Positions 35,046 through 47,100 of a stretch of 64,000 nt of DNA are shown one piece after another. Made by a program: the position numbers and the translations under genes. The notes below the pieces were generated by a model. It had not been told where the DNA came from. It was given only the letters and a program-made list of their open reading frames with translations, and ran no database searches. Location of the stretch: assembly GCF_026151205.1 (NCBI RefSeq), contig NC_087077.1, positions 5,604,483 through 5,668,482 of the forward strand, read 5' to 3'. The stretch comes from Bolinopsis microptera (Eukaryota; Ctenophora; Tentaculata; Lobata; Bolinopsidae). Each line of letters opens with the position of its first letter. The stretch's first letter is position 1.

Positions 35046-36985
35046 TTCAGTGGATATTCGGGGTCAAAGATATCCCTGAGAATGAAGTAAAGATGAGAAA
35101 AAGCTACAAAATAGACAATCCTATTTTACAAGAACAATGTCCTCTTAAAATAATAAGTTCAGGACAATCAAATAAGTATAGCGCTCGATTCTTAAAGCAA
35201 AGTTCAACGATGTATTTTTGCGCACTTGGCGCAAATTTGTCATACGTTGTATATGACCCGCCACGCATGAGTGCGCCGCTCCCCCTGTATCGTAGAAACG
35301 ATTAATAAAGGGGTTCACGACGTGATACAAGCGCAAATGTAACAATATACAAGCATTTATAAATTTGGTGCCAAAAGTTTTTTTCAAGTGTGAATGATTG
35401 ATGATGATCAATCACTTTACACTCGACTGTCACAAAGCAGAGCAATGTCCAATGATTTACGAAAAATGATAGTTTGCGCGGCAACTTTTAGGCTTAAAAT
35501 GCACCTAGTTTTTTTAATATTGATTATTTTACAGTTTATTTTACAAAATTGTAAACAAAAATGTTAGTACAAAATTTACAATATTTGAGAAAACAACTTT
35601 TACAATTTTATAATCAAAAATTTAAAATGTGTGTTCGACTTTAAAATTAATAACTTGTTGTTCGTAGATTTGTAAACAAAATGCGTACGAGGACTACTTT
35701 TTTATTTAACGGTGATACTCGGCGGCTTCAATGCACCGCGCGCGAACTATTATTCTTGCGTCGCATTGACGGATGAAACAAGCGCGCCCGCATAAATCTC
35801 CTGACATAAATTTGTCAGGAGATCGACTGTAATTCCGTTTACGAACCTTTTAAAGATATTTGACAGTGCCGATTCTATCCCTTAAAGGATTTTCAATAGT
35901 GCCGTGGAAAAATAAAACATCAAATTCATTCATCTGAACTTTAGTAAAGGTTATAATGATATCAAATCAAGATTTCAAACGCGTACAATCATTAACCCTA
36001 TACAAGTATTGTCAACTGTGATTAAAGATCAGAGTAAAGTATGCTATCCTATATGTAAGCTACAATGAGGAAGAAACAGCATTATACAACAGTATTACAA
36101 AAATAAATATAGGTATAATACCAAAATGTAACTATTACTGCTAATAAATACAGTTTAAATATAAACTTATCAAATTTAAAATTGACACGAAACTAATACG
36201 CGGTTTATATTAGAATGCAACACAAACACTAAACACATCAAATAGAAACAAAAAAAGATATCTCGCACTGTCAGTCATTATATATTACAATTATATAAAT
36301 AACACCGAAGAACTCATATATCAACAGCTCGAGTAGCGCACACTACTAGTGCTAATCTCGAGCGTCTGACCGTGGCAGGGGAAGCGTCCAGGGTTCGATG
36401 CCGCGACCGTGATCTTTTAAACATTTTGTGAAAGTCGTCTTTGTTTAAGAAGGTCCACTTCCAGTAGCCCATTTTCTCCCCACATAACATTTCTTCATCC
36501 TCAGCAAGACCTGTTTTATTTTCCATTACAGTAATTCCATGTTCCAATGAAATCCAACTCTTCAATTTTAACATCAGCGGTCGGATCCTGAAATATGGAA
36601 GTGAAACTCAGTAAATTTTTACAGTCAAGTAATACTATAACTTCTATTCGTAAAATTTTACAAGATTTGTTTCCAGTTTCGGACAAATTCACAATATTAC
36701 TACATAACAACTTAGTAATGTAAGCAGTAAGGGCCCTCTCCTAATTTTAATCTGTAGAAGTGCACGTGCAAAAAACGCGCGACTTCAATGCAAAAATACG
36801 CGTGTGCTCTCGGCGCGCGCTAAAACTCTGCGCTGAAAATATTGGTTTGGTACCACAACGAGAGTTTTAAAATTCCCGCCAATTCCAAACTCCAGAAAAA
36901 GAATCCGAAATTTTGGGACAGCCAAAAAAATATTTTGATTAATGCTTTTCGACTTTATTTGTCCGTAAACTGACAACTACAGTAA
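35046..36985. other. Spacer with tRNA-like SINE head
   Basis: No supported gene. ORFs at 35042-35305 and 36314-36710 lack domains; the second overlaps a tRNA-like sequence and a possible minus-strand acceptor. Scattered CG-alternating patches (CACCGCGCGCGAAC near 35731) stand out against AT-rich surroundings. Confidence 0.4.
36310..36415 (+). mobile_element. tRNA-derived sequence (SINE head or tRNA pseudogene)
   Basis: GGGTTCGATGCC at 36391-36402 is a near-perfect Pol III B-box. It sits in a T-arm CGTCCAGGGTTCGATGCCGC and is followed by GACC at the acceptor end. An anticodon-arm-like GCGTCTGACCGTGGCAGGGG lies before it. The D-arm side is disrupted, so a working tRNA is unlikely. Confidence 0.5.
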
Positions 36986-38276
36986 ATCTATTTTCTCTAC
37001 GAACTGGGCACGAGTAACTTGTTTTAAAATACAGCAAATCTATCTTCTCGGAGTGGGCACGAGTTACTTGTTTTAAAATACAGCAAATCTATCTTCTCTG
37101 CGAACTGGGCACGAGTAACTTGTTTTAAAATACAGCAAATCTATCTTCTCTGCGAACTGGGCCCGAGTTACTTGTTTTGAAATACAGCAAATCTATATTC
37201 TCTGCGAACTGGGCACGAGTTACTTGTTTTAAAATACAGCAAATCTATCTTCTCTGCGAACTGGGCACGAGTCACTTGTTTTAAAATACAGCATATCTAT
37301 CTTCTCTGCGAACTGGGCACGAGTTACTTGTTTTGAAATACAGCAAATCTATCTTCTCTGCGAACTGGGCACGAGTAACTTGTTTTAAAATACAGCAAAT
37401 CTATCTTCTCTGCGAACTGGGCACGAGTAACTTGTTTTAAAATACAGCAAATCTATCTTCTCTGCGAACTGGGCACGAGTAACTTGTTTTAAAATACAGC
37501 AAATCTATCTTCTCTGCGAACTGGGCCCGAGTTACTTGTTTTGAAATACAGCAAATCTATATTCTCTGCGAACTGGGCACGAGTTACTTGTTTTTAAATA
37601 CAGCAAATCTATCTTCTCTGCGAACTGGGCACGAGTTACTTGTTTTAAAATACAGCAAATCTATCTTCTCTGCGAACTGGGCCCGAGTTACTTGTTTTGA
37701 AATACAGCAAATCTATCTTCTCTGCGAACTGGGCACGAGTTACTTGTTTTAAAATACAGCAAATCTATCTTCTCTGCGTACTGGGCACGATTTACTTGTT
37801 TTGAAATACAGCAAATCTATCTTCTCTGCAAACTGGGCACGGGTAACTTGTTTTAAAATACAGCAAATCTATCTTCTCTGCGAACTGGGCCCGAGTTACT
37901 TGTTTTGAAATACAGCAAATCTATCTTCTCTGCGAACTGGGCACGAGTTACTTGTTTTAAAATACAGCAAATCTATCTTCTCTGCAAACTGGTTACTTGT
38001 TTTAAAATACAGCAAATCTATCTTCTCTGCGAACTGGGCCTGAGTTACTTGTTTTGAAATACAGCAAATCTATATTCTCTGCGAACTGGGCATGGGTAAC
38101 TTGTTTTGAAATACAGCAAATCTATCTTCTCTGCGAACTGGGCACGAGTAACTTGTTTTAAAATACCGCAAATCTATCTTCTCTGCGAACTGGGCACGGG
38201 TAACTTGTTTTAAAACACAGCAAATCTATCTTCTCTACGAACGGGGCCCGAGTAACTTGTTTTAAAATACGACAAA
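36986..38276. repeat. 52-bp satellite array, about 25 copies
   Basis: A head-to-tail array with a 52-bp period. The unit contains CTGCGAACTGGGCACGAGTA, then ACTTGTTTTAAAATACAGCA, then AATCTATCTTCT. I counted 25 copies of ACTTGTTTT, one being shortened near 37990. Variants are linked: copies with GGGCCCGAGTTAC nearly always carry TTTTGAAAT, and several then have CTATATTC. The same variant pairs recur along the array, a sign of multi-unit duplication. Confidence 0.95.
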
Positions 38277-39558
38277 GTTAACTGCTGAATGTTCCCGGTC
38301 AAAAATTAATTATAGTTTATATTAAAATATTGTCTATTGTCTATGTTTTACTATAATGCTGGGAGCCTTGTTGTAAAAAATAGGGTACATACCATTACTT
38401 GAAAGTCGTTATTTCGGAGTGAGCAACCATTTTGTTGACTAGCGAATCTAAATTGAAATAGTCGAATATCACTCAATTTCAGTTGCAGGTCGTCATCCTT
38501 AAAATTAGAGAGCAAATAATTTCATTTTGTACTCGACTTAAGTCAATATAAATAGAAATTACAGCAATTTGAAGTAACAGCATATCAAGCTATATCATAC
38601 ATATTACATAATTATGAAAGCCTCTCAAAGATCTCGATTAAATCTGTAAACGTACATTTAACGGTAAGATATGTAGATAGCGCGCAATAGTTGCGCACGC
38701 ACAAAACCAATATGACTGCCACACAAAGCAACAAACTGTAACAAAAAATGAAAATTGTGAATTCAACCAGCTTATTCACTATTATCCAACGCGACATTGG
38801 TTTGGGCGCATTATCGACACGTTTTAAATGCGCGGAACATTTTTGTGCGCGGCACTAGCATTTTAAATTTTCAAAATTTAAATCATAGCCAGAGTTATGG
38901 TTATTTTTCAAAACAAATTTTGAGGCAAATTTTACGTGTAAATTATCCATTTTTTATTCATGATCACTCATAGTTTGAACAATTTTCCTTGGATTGAATT
39001 GAACTCTTCGATATTCGATTATTGAGACAATTATCTAAAGAACAAGATTACTTTATAAGTAGTCTCACTATGTGAGTCTCGAGACAGGATACTTGCATAG
39101 CTCAGATAGAACTTCATTTTATGCTACTCCTGAAGCACTCTCCTCTCCTTTAGTTACACTTCCTTTCTTGGCCTCCTTTCAGCTCTCAAACTGGGAAGTG
39201 GTCATGGTGGTCTAGATTACACATGATACATTTTCAAATGCAAACTTGCAGGTGCCCCATCACACTTCCTTATTGCAGAATTGATGAGACCATAATGAAT
39301 TGATCCGAGCACTTCAACCTTTGCCTCTTGCTATTTTAGTTAGTTATTATTTTTCCAAATTGGTGATGATTAAGGAGCTGAATCATGGCTCACAAACCTA
39401 GTATATAACTTAACAAAGGCTAGCGTTTCATAAGGATACTTGCTGCGTTTCACAAGGAGACTAGCTGTGTTGATAACTGTAACTATCTGCATGATATTAT
39501 ATTCGACCCTTGCAGTTCAAATCTACATTCCTCATCGCTAGAATAATATGTAAACAAT
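38277..39558. other. Spacer after the satellite
   Basis: AT-rich sequence with no supported gene. The only ORF (38612-38797 minus) is short and hydrophobic by composition. No RNA gene or element ends recognised. Confidence 0.4.
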
Positions 39559-40086
39559 GAATTAAATCAGGTGATGCAATTGGCAAAGCACAATCTTAAA
39601 TCATGAGCAATTAATCTCATTTATCTATCATAGCTCTTCTCCTCAGGGATCAGGTTGAAGGAAAAATTGGATATAGGAGCCGTCCATACCTTCTTTGCCT
39701 TTCCACGTATACCTCTCACTGCTACTAGCACACTCCTCATAACATCCATGCTCAGGGGTGTCTTGATGTTACACATCACCTGGCTGTCATTAGTAGTTGA
39801 GGAAGCCATATTAGGTGTGTCGATAGCCACCAAGACCAAGGAGGACTACAGCAAGGTATGTGTAACATCAGAACACCGCGACATGCCTGAGCATAGACAT
39901 TATGAGGAGTGTGCCAGTAGCAGTAAGAGGTGTATGTGGGAAAGCAAAGAAGGCATGGACTGCCCCTATATATCAAATTTATCCTTCAACCTGATCCCTG
40001 AGGAGAAGAGCTACGAGGGATAGATGAGATTTATTGCTCATGATTTATGATTGTGCTCTGCCAATTGCATCACTTGATTTAATTTA
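39559..40086. repeat. Palindromic element, about 225-bp arms around an 82-bp centre
   Basis: Left arm about 39559-39776 and right arm about 39858-40086 are inverted copies, roughly 85-90% identical by eye. Shared blocks include CTTCTCCTCAGGGATCAGGT and GTGATGCAATTGGCA. Both arms read as protein in the outward direction: the left arm on the minus strand ends in FNLIPEEKSYDR, and the right arm on the plus strand ends in FNLIPEEKSYEG, though the right copy needs a frame change. The source protein is not recognised. It could be a foldback MITE or an inverted duplication of an exon. Confidence 0.75.
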
Positions 40087-41322
40087 TTATATACAATATT
40101 GTTTGAATGACCTTTTCATCTAATACAGGCTAGGTCATCAATTTTGACTTTTTGAGGCTCAGAGATGTAAACAATCAAAACAGTTCTATGAATATCAGTT
40201 ATTGTATCTAAGTATATTATGTACAAATGCATTATAGCATTATAGAGTGAAAATTGAATATAAAATTTATACCCAAAAACAAATTTAGGAAAACAAAATT
40301 TTAAGGAGAATGAATTTGGGGATGGGGAAATGGGGTTAATAACTTCCCCCTCATTAAGGTATGTTGTCAGAGAACACTTCTGAATAGCCCTGTAAGTCTT
40401 GTTGTTGTTGTTGTTGTTGTATGATAAATGCAACTACATTACTGCAGTTGCCCTGTCTGGACTGCGCTAGTAGTCGGGGACTAACTAGGTAAGAGTCACA
40501 GCATACAGGTCCCGGTATCCATTGCAGGAAAGTGATCATGTCAAGGGTTGGTTGCACCAGCGCTTGTGTGAGACGGGGAGCAGAGCTCACTCCGAAACAG
40601 GGACTGACATAGTTGTTATCCTCCACAAGACACTAAACCTCACATTCTTCAATGGAAATGCAGGAATTTATATCACGCAGGGGTTTCGTTAGCCCTAGGC
40701 ATCCTCCATCACCATACCACACAGAATTGCGAGCCCAGAGCACACTATTTAAACCCGAGGGTACGTGTCTTGTTGTGGTTTTACAATGTGTTTGTGTTAT
40801 CGCTTTTCTGCTTCCTTTATCTAATTGCATTCACCTATTTTTCGGCCCTTTTATTCACTCTACTGAAATGTGTATTTGGAGCAACTTTACTTTTACATTG
40901 TTCTTGTCATGTACAAATTTTTCGCATAATTAGTTAAAAAAACAAGTATTAGAATCAAAGTATGATAGAATTGATTTGAATTAAAAAGTCCCTTGTGGCC
41001 GAAAAGGAGGGTACAACCCCAAATAAAAAGGAGGGACCATGGACTCCACACGTATCGGTCAGTGCAATCCTTATAGTTGCCTATGAGAACTGTAAAGAGG
41101 AACTTATCTGGACTCTGATAGAACGTCAAAGGCTTGGTACTAACCACAAGCAATGTGATCAATTACAATGAAGGTCAACAAGTATCCTTGGTACAAACGT
41201 TTTCAGGTCTCATTATTGTGATTATACTATAATATGCAATATTTAATATTCGTTTTGAAACACTCATATTTTTAATGATTTGAATAACAATAACATTGAA
41301 TTCTAATACAACTATATGCAGG
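40087..41322. other. Spacer upstream of the hnRNP gene
   Basis: A (TTG)n microsatellite at 40398-40421 ends a GC-richer patch (40430-40640) that, on the minus strand, looks like a retroelement 3' end with a (CAA)n tail. ACCCGAGGGTACGT at 40753-40766 could be a 5'UTR exon end with donor GTACGT, pairing with the acceptor ATATGCAG just before the hnRNP ATG. This is a suggestion only. Confidence 0.4.
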
Positions 41323-42390
41323 ATGGCAGAAGAAGTTCAACAGCCTGAAGACATGGCCACTGAAGAGGCTCCAGCAGCAGCTGAAGAGATATTAGAGCCA
41401 CAAACTGAAGAATCAGAAGAGCCTCAAACTGAATTATTAGAGGAGCCTTCTGAGGAGCCTTCAGAGGAGCCTCAAACTGAGGAATCAGAAACACCTCAAA
41501 TTGAAGAATCAGAAACACCTCAAACTGAAGAATCAGATAAGCCTCAAATTGAAGAATCAGAAAAGTGCCAAAATGGCAATGAAGAAACCAGTCCCCCTGC
41601 TGATGATGAATCAGAAAACATGAAGATCATAGTCCGCCATCTTAACTATAAAACCGCTGAGGATACAGTGAAGGACCATTTTGCGAAGTATGGGTCAGTT
41701 AAAAGTGTTGAAATTAAGAAAGACCCTGATGGGTCTTCTCGTGGCTTTGGATTTGTTGTGTTTGAAACAAAAGAGGGTGTCGATAATGCAGTGAGGGAAG
41801 AAAGACAGGAAATAGACGGTCACGAAACTCTTGTTAGCCTTCCCATTCCTCTGTCAGACAAACTGAAAACAAATATGATGTTCATAGGTGGTGTCAGCAA
41901 AGATCTCCCAGAAGATGAACTCAGAGACTACTTCAAAGAATTTGGCACTATCAAAGAGTTGACTTTTACCCATCACCGGGATTCTGGCGAGAGAAGAAAT
42001 TATTGCTTCTTGCACTTTGAAGAAGCTGAAGCTGTTGAAAAAGTTATGAAAGGAACAAAACCACCATATCCCGCATCTCATACAATTGGAAAGTTTTCAG
42101 TGGACTGCAGGAGGAAGTTCCCTGAAGACCATCCAGAAACTAAGAAACTGAGAAAAAGGCAGGAAGCTAAAAGATTTGGGGGTGGTTGGGGTAACAACCA
42201 AGGTGGTGGTGGTGGTGGTGGTGGTGGATATGGTAACCAAGGTGGGTATGGTGGAGGTTATGGTGGTGGGTATGGAGGTGGTTACGGGGGTGGCTATGGT
42301 GGAGGTTATGGTGGATACGGTGGTGGTTACAGCTCAGGTGGCCCAGTGAGGAGTCGAGGACGTGGGCGAGGAGGTTACCGACCTTACTAA
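41323..42390 (+). CDS. hnRNP A/B/D-type RNA-binding protein, two RRMs and Gly/Tyr tail
   Basis: ATG at 41323 (ATATGCAG just upstream looks like an acceptor, so the upstream open codons are probably not translated). 355 residues. Residues 1-100 are acidic, with repeats of EEPQTEESE/ETPQIEESE. RRM1 (about 105-180) has RNP2 IIVRHLNY and RNP1 RGFGFVVF. RRM2 (about 185-265) has RNP2 MFIGGVS and RNP1 RNYCFLHF. Then comes a basic segment (KKLRKRQEAKRFGGGW) and a low-complexity GGYGGGYGG tail ending with an RGRGRGGYRPY arginine-glycine motif. This is the plan of hnRNP A/B, hnRNP D and insect Squid, which bind pre-mRNA in the nucleus. The coding region has no intron. The long acidic repeat is unusual for the family. 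Confidence 0.9.
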   Translation: MAEEVQQPEDMATEEAPAAAEEILEPQTEESEEPQTELLEEPSEEPSEEPQTEESETPQIEESETPQTEESDKPQIEESEKCQNGNEETSPPADDESENMKIIVRHLNYKTAEDTVKDHFAKYGSVKSVEIKKDPDGSSRGFGFVVFETKEGVDNAVREERQEIDGHETLVSLPIPLSDKLKTNMMFIGGVSKDLPEDELRDYFKEFGTIKELTFTHHRDSGERRNYCFLHFEEAEAVEKVMKGTKPPYPASHTIGKFSVDCRRKFPEDHPETKKLRKRQEAKRFGGGWGNNQGGGGGGGGGYGNQGGYGGGYGGGYGGGYGGGYGGGYGGYGGGYSSGGPVRSRGRGRGGYRPY

Positions 42391-43048
42391 GATTTCTCAG
42401 CTATACATCTTTTTTGCGCTATAATTCTTGCCCACTCTGTGAGAGTGACGGCTCTGGAGTCTGATGAAGCAGTGATGATCAGAACTTCTTTTATAAGGTG
42501 ATGACCAGATCAATCCTCCGTTGTGTTGGGTTCCAAGTTAATTTTACAATTCTTACAAGCAACGAAGGCATTTAAGTCATTGCTGAGGCCATGAAGTATT
42601 TATGTTATTTATCCACCGAGTTATGTATACCATATTAATGATAATTGAATACCAGTCCAAGTTTTCTCTATGGAGGCATTTATTACATTCGAAGAAACGG
42701 ATCTTCTGCATAACACCCGTACCACATTTTCAATGTATATTTTAATTAACAATTCCAGTTTTATATCTGATTTTAACTAAATTCTTCGTTAATTACTTAG
42801 AATCTCAAGCACGCTGTTTTATCGATTGACTTGATAATCAGTATCCGCCTTAATCAAAAGTGATTTTAATAACAACCTGTAAATTCTTTTTTTATAGCTT
42901 GAAAATTCTCACAACCCCAAAATATATTAGCTTTTTCTGCTCGCAGTCTGGTATCCCATGTCTTATTCGACAAATTCAGGTTCATGTCATAGAAAATGGT
43001 GGATTCTGATAGTCTATAGAGTTAACATTCGGATTGGGGACCGTCAAC
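42391..43048. other. Gap between hnRNP and TOP3B genes
   Basis: 3'UTR of the hnRNP gene and probable TOP3B promoter. No ORF, repeat or RNA gene seen. Confidence 0.4.
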
Positions 43049-46000
43049 ATGAAGACAGTTCTAATGGTTGCAGAAAAGCCTTCCCTGGCGGCATCCATTG
43101 CTAAAATACTCTCTGGAGGCAGTTCAACTTCTAGAAAAGGCAGGTATTTGGAAAGCTTGTTAGGTGCTGTAAGATGTTTTAACTTTGCACTATTTCTGCA
43201 CACAAATTATGAAATTTTCTCGTCATTTCTCACAGATTTGCTTGAATACCTTTTCGCATTATTTTTTCTTTGACTGGAATTTAGATTCTTTATGTTTGTA
43301 CAATTTAACAGTTTTAACAACAGAGCTTTTCCTTAGGTCCAATCCAGTTCACGAGTACGATACAACTTTTAGGGGAGAAAAGGTTAACATGAAGATGACA
43401 TCAGTCTGTGGTCACGTGATGTCACTCGACTTCAAGTAAATACTTTAACTTTAACTCTATAATTCTACTTGTTTTCAGTAGGGCTTCAAATAATAATCCC
43501 TAGTAATTAGAGGAATTTTAAAATGTTTATATGTGATTTAGAAATTGGTTTGATTTGAATCGTATCTTTTGTTTCAAAAAGCTTGATAAATGTATTTAGA
43601 AATTGTATAACCCTACTAACTGACCGTTCATTTCCAGTTCTAAATACAACAATTGGGATGCAGTTGATCCACTCGAACTGTTCACCGCCACGACAGTCCA
43701 AAAAGAATCAATGCCCAAGCTTAACATAGTACAGCACCTCCAGTCAGAAGGGAAAACTATATCTTACCTCGTACTCTGGCTGGACTGTGATCGTGAGGGT
43801 GAAAATATCTGTTTTGAGGTTATTGACGCGATCAAAGAAGTCAACAGGTTGCGAGATGATCAGATATTCAGGGCCAAGTTTTCTGCTATCACTGACGTAG
43901 ATATCAAAAAAGCGTTCAACACGTTAGGAAAGCCCAACGAGAATGAGTCCCTGGCTGTAGATGCTCGACAAAACCTGGACTTGAGATTAGGATGTGCGTT
44001 TACTCGCTTTCAAACCAAGTATTTTCAAGGAAAGTACGGAGATTTGGATAGTACCTTGATATCATACGGACCTTGCCAGACTCCGACCCTTGGATTCTGT
44101 GTTGAACGGCACGATATAATCCAGACCTTCACTCCTGAGCCCTACTGGGTTATAGAGATCTGTATCTCCGCAGAGAACTTTGAAGTTCCCCTGACCTACT
44201 CCCGAGGTAGAATATTTGATCAGCAATGTGGGCATATCCTGCTGCTCCTCCTCAAACAGCACAACGAGGCCGTGGTACAAAGTGTGAAGTACAGCACCCA
44301 GAAAAAACAGAGACCGCAAGCAATGAACACGGTTGAGATGCTAAGATTCGCTTCCTCAGGTCTGGGGATGGGACCGCAGCAGACTATGCAGGTTGCAGAG
44401 AGACTCTACATCTCCGGCTACATCAGCTATCCCCGAACTGAAACTAACTCCTATCCTCCTAACTTTGATTTAATGGGCACCCTAGCTACTCAGAAGAGTA
44501 ACTCCCATTGGGGTGACTTTGTCCGAAGGCTCATCTCCACTGGTATCACATCTCCTAGGAAAGGCTCTGACCACGGTGATCATCCTCCAATAACCCCGAT
44601 GAGAGCCGCCTCTGAAGCAGAACTTGGATCAGATGGTTGGAGGATCTTCTCCCTGGTCTGCCAGAACTTCATAGCATCACTCAGTCCGGACTGTACTTAC
44701 GAGAAAGTAGATATTACGTTTATGATAGGAGATGAGGAGTTTACCTGTACAGGTTCTAAAGTGCTAGATCCGGGGTTTACAGCCGTACAACACTGGCAGA
44801 AGATGGAGGACAGTCTCCCTCCGGTACAGTTTGTGAAAGGAGCCAGGTATCGGACCAAGGAGCCACGGTTAACTCAGAAAGCTACAACCCCCCCAGGCTA
44901 TCTGACTGAGTCTGAACTGATCACTCTGATGGAGAAACATGGTATTGGAACTGATGCTAGTATTCCAGTTCACATCAATAATATATGTGTAAGGAACTTT
45001 GTAACGATAGCATCAGGACGCCGGCTGATTCCAAACACACTAGGTATCTTGCTGGTGCACGGCTATCAGCGCATTGACCCTGACCTTGTTAAACCTTCTA
45101 TGAGATCTGAGATTGAGAAACAATTCGATCTGATAGCTTAGATGGTAAAGCTAACTTTGACATAGTGTTAGCTCACGCTGTGTCGACATTTCAAGCAAAG
45201 TACAAATACTTTGTGGAGAACACCGAGTATATGGACCAGCTATTTGAACTGAGTTTTACAAAACTTTCTGAAACTGGAAAATCGCTGAGCAAGTGTGGTC
45301 TCTGTACTCGCTACATGAAACTTATCAGTCAGAAGCCTATGAGGCTGCACTGCAAGAACTGCGAGGCAACCTACAAGTTACCCCAAGGAGGCAGCATCAA
45401 GTTGTACCAAGGTAACGTTTGTCCACTGGACCAGTTCGAGCTGGTGGTGTACAACGCTGGAGGTAAATCCTTCATCTTGTGTCCGTATTGTTACAATTTC
45501 CCTGAGATTGAGGATATGGGTAATAACTCTGGGTGTAACAAGTGTCCGCACCCCACGTGCCTTAATGCTGCTCCACAGACCTCTGTAACATCATGTCAGA
45601 CTTGTGATGAGGGAGATCTGGTTCTGGATCCTAACTCAGGTGGGAGGCTTTGTTATTTGGTTTGTTGATTTGTTATGTTACTCTAGCCTTTAAATATTGC
45701 ACTTTTTAATCAAATTTTAAAGCGATCAATGTCATATTAATTCAAATTTCTCCATTTACATTACTTAAAGCACTCGCGCCCTAATGAGATATTCCTAATT
45801 TGGTCCCACCCGCTAAATTAGATTACCCATCGAATTACGGGATCAGCATGCATATCAAAAAACGTAGCAGGAATGCATGGGGGCACCCATAAGACAACTT
45901 TTGCTTAAACACAGTCGATACATTTTTGATTAGTGAACTTTTTAGTTATAGCCTGTTGTTATCTGTTTGGTGCCGTGTTTTCAGTGAATCCGTTTGTTTA

Positions 46001-46783
46001 TTTATTCCTTATCCGTAGCAAAACATTTGGATCGCTTTAAGTTCAAAGGATTCTTCATGATAAAATATAAGGTTACGTAATCTTTTAATTTATTAATAAC
46101 GGATAACGATAATTGATCTAACTAATTGACGTAATTGTCCCAGGTCCAGCGTGGCGTATGAGTTGTAACGAGTTGAAATGTACGTGTGTAGTTAAAATAT
46201 TCACAGGAGCTGTTCGTGTAGCGGTATCTCCGGACAATGATTGCGATACTTGCGGTACTTCCATCCTTACTGTCGAGTTCAACCCAGTACGTTACGTCTT
46301 GTTTCTTATTGTATTATTGTTTCTTATTGTACTGTTTTATTACTTTTAATTAGTGCTTTGTTGACAAATTTATGTTCTTGCAGATGTTGTGATATGGGCT
46401 TTTCATATCTGTTAAGTTGTTGATCTGGAGTTAAATTGCAGTTGTTCAAGGTTTAATTTTTCTGATAAATTCTAAGTTATTTAATCCATCAAAAAGACTC
46501 AAACTTCATATAAAATATCATAAATTATTATTATTATGATTCATATTATGATTCATAATTATAACGAATAATATCGTCGCAGGAGAAAACACCATTCAAG
46601 GAGGGAGTCTCTAAAATAATGGGGTGTGTAATTTGTCACGTAGAACTGTCCCCACTGGTTGAACTGTCCAGACAACAGTTTAAACGGAGGAGAAGAGGGC
46701 GTGGTCGAGGAGGAAAGGGGCGTGGTCGGGGAGGGAGGAAACCTAGGACTAAGGATGAGGCACTGGATCAATATTTCGTCTGA
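43049..46783 (+). CDS. TOP3B: DNA/RNA topoisomerase III-beta (one apparent frameshift)
   Basis: Type IA topoisomerase that relaxes DNA and passes RNA strands, usually with TDRD3. Exons: 43049-43143, 43337-43435, 43638-45639, 46144-46286 and 46583-46783 (stop TGA). The Toprim domain shows LMVAEKPSLAASIAK, TSVCGHVMSLDF and WLDCDREGENICFEV (metal-binding D-D-E). The active-site Tyr is in GYISYPRTETNSYP. HGIGTDASIPVHINNI follows. The C-terminus has a series of CxxC zinc fingers and an RGG-like tail (RRGRGRGGKGRGRGG) ending in ALDQYFV, very close to human TOP3B. Within exon 3 the frame stops at about 45141 (FDLIA) and resumes in another frame at GKANFDIVLAHA. One base appears to be missing near 45138-45142, since the exon length and downstream phase agree only if one is restored. 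Confidence 0.93.
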
Positions 46784-47100
46784 GGAGGAATGTAATGTGA
46801 AGTCGACATTTTTGAGTTTTGCGGTTGTAGTTGTGCTGATCACGGGTGAAGACTAAAGACACTTACGAAATAAATTATTTTTGAAAGCTTTTTAACTTAA
46901 ACCTTGACTTGGTTGAGTAATTGTTGTTAATAAGATATTGATATTATGTTAGTTGTATTAACAATTTCGCTGATAGGATGATGACCATTTACGCGTTCAA
47001 TTATTAAAATCTAATATATCGAACCGACATTAGTTTCATGAAACTGTTTGTACGCTACATTTTATCACTCAACTAACAAGCCCATCCTTACTATAGCAAC
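46784..47100. other. Gap between TOP3B and INTS4
   Basis: About 320 bp. TACGAAATAAATT at 46863-46875 is the best candidate polyadenylation region for TOP3B. The remainder probably holds the INTS4 promoter. No CpG or TATA pattern I would defend. Confidence 0.4.

Noticed and set aside
35042-35305. 87-codon plus-strand ORF
   Set aside because: Starts at the tail of a LINE fragment and matches no family; composition is like surrounding DNA.
36314-36710. Minus-strand ORFs of 64 and 86 codons
   Set aside because: The longer one reads through a tRNA-derived sequence on the other strand; an acceptor-like TTTCAG exists but no partner exon was found.
36986-38276. Possible CRISPR array (regular 52-bp spacing)
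   Set aside because: The whole 52-bp unit is repeated with no unique spacers, and the context is an animal genome; it is a satellite.
46559-46843. 94-codon minus-strand ORF
   Set aside because: Antisense shadow of the last TOP3B exon.
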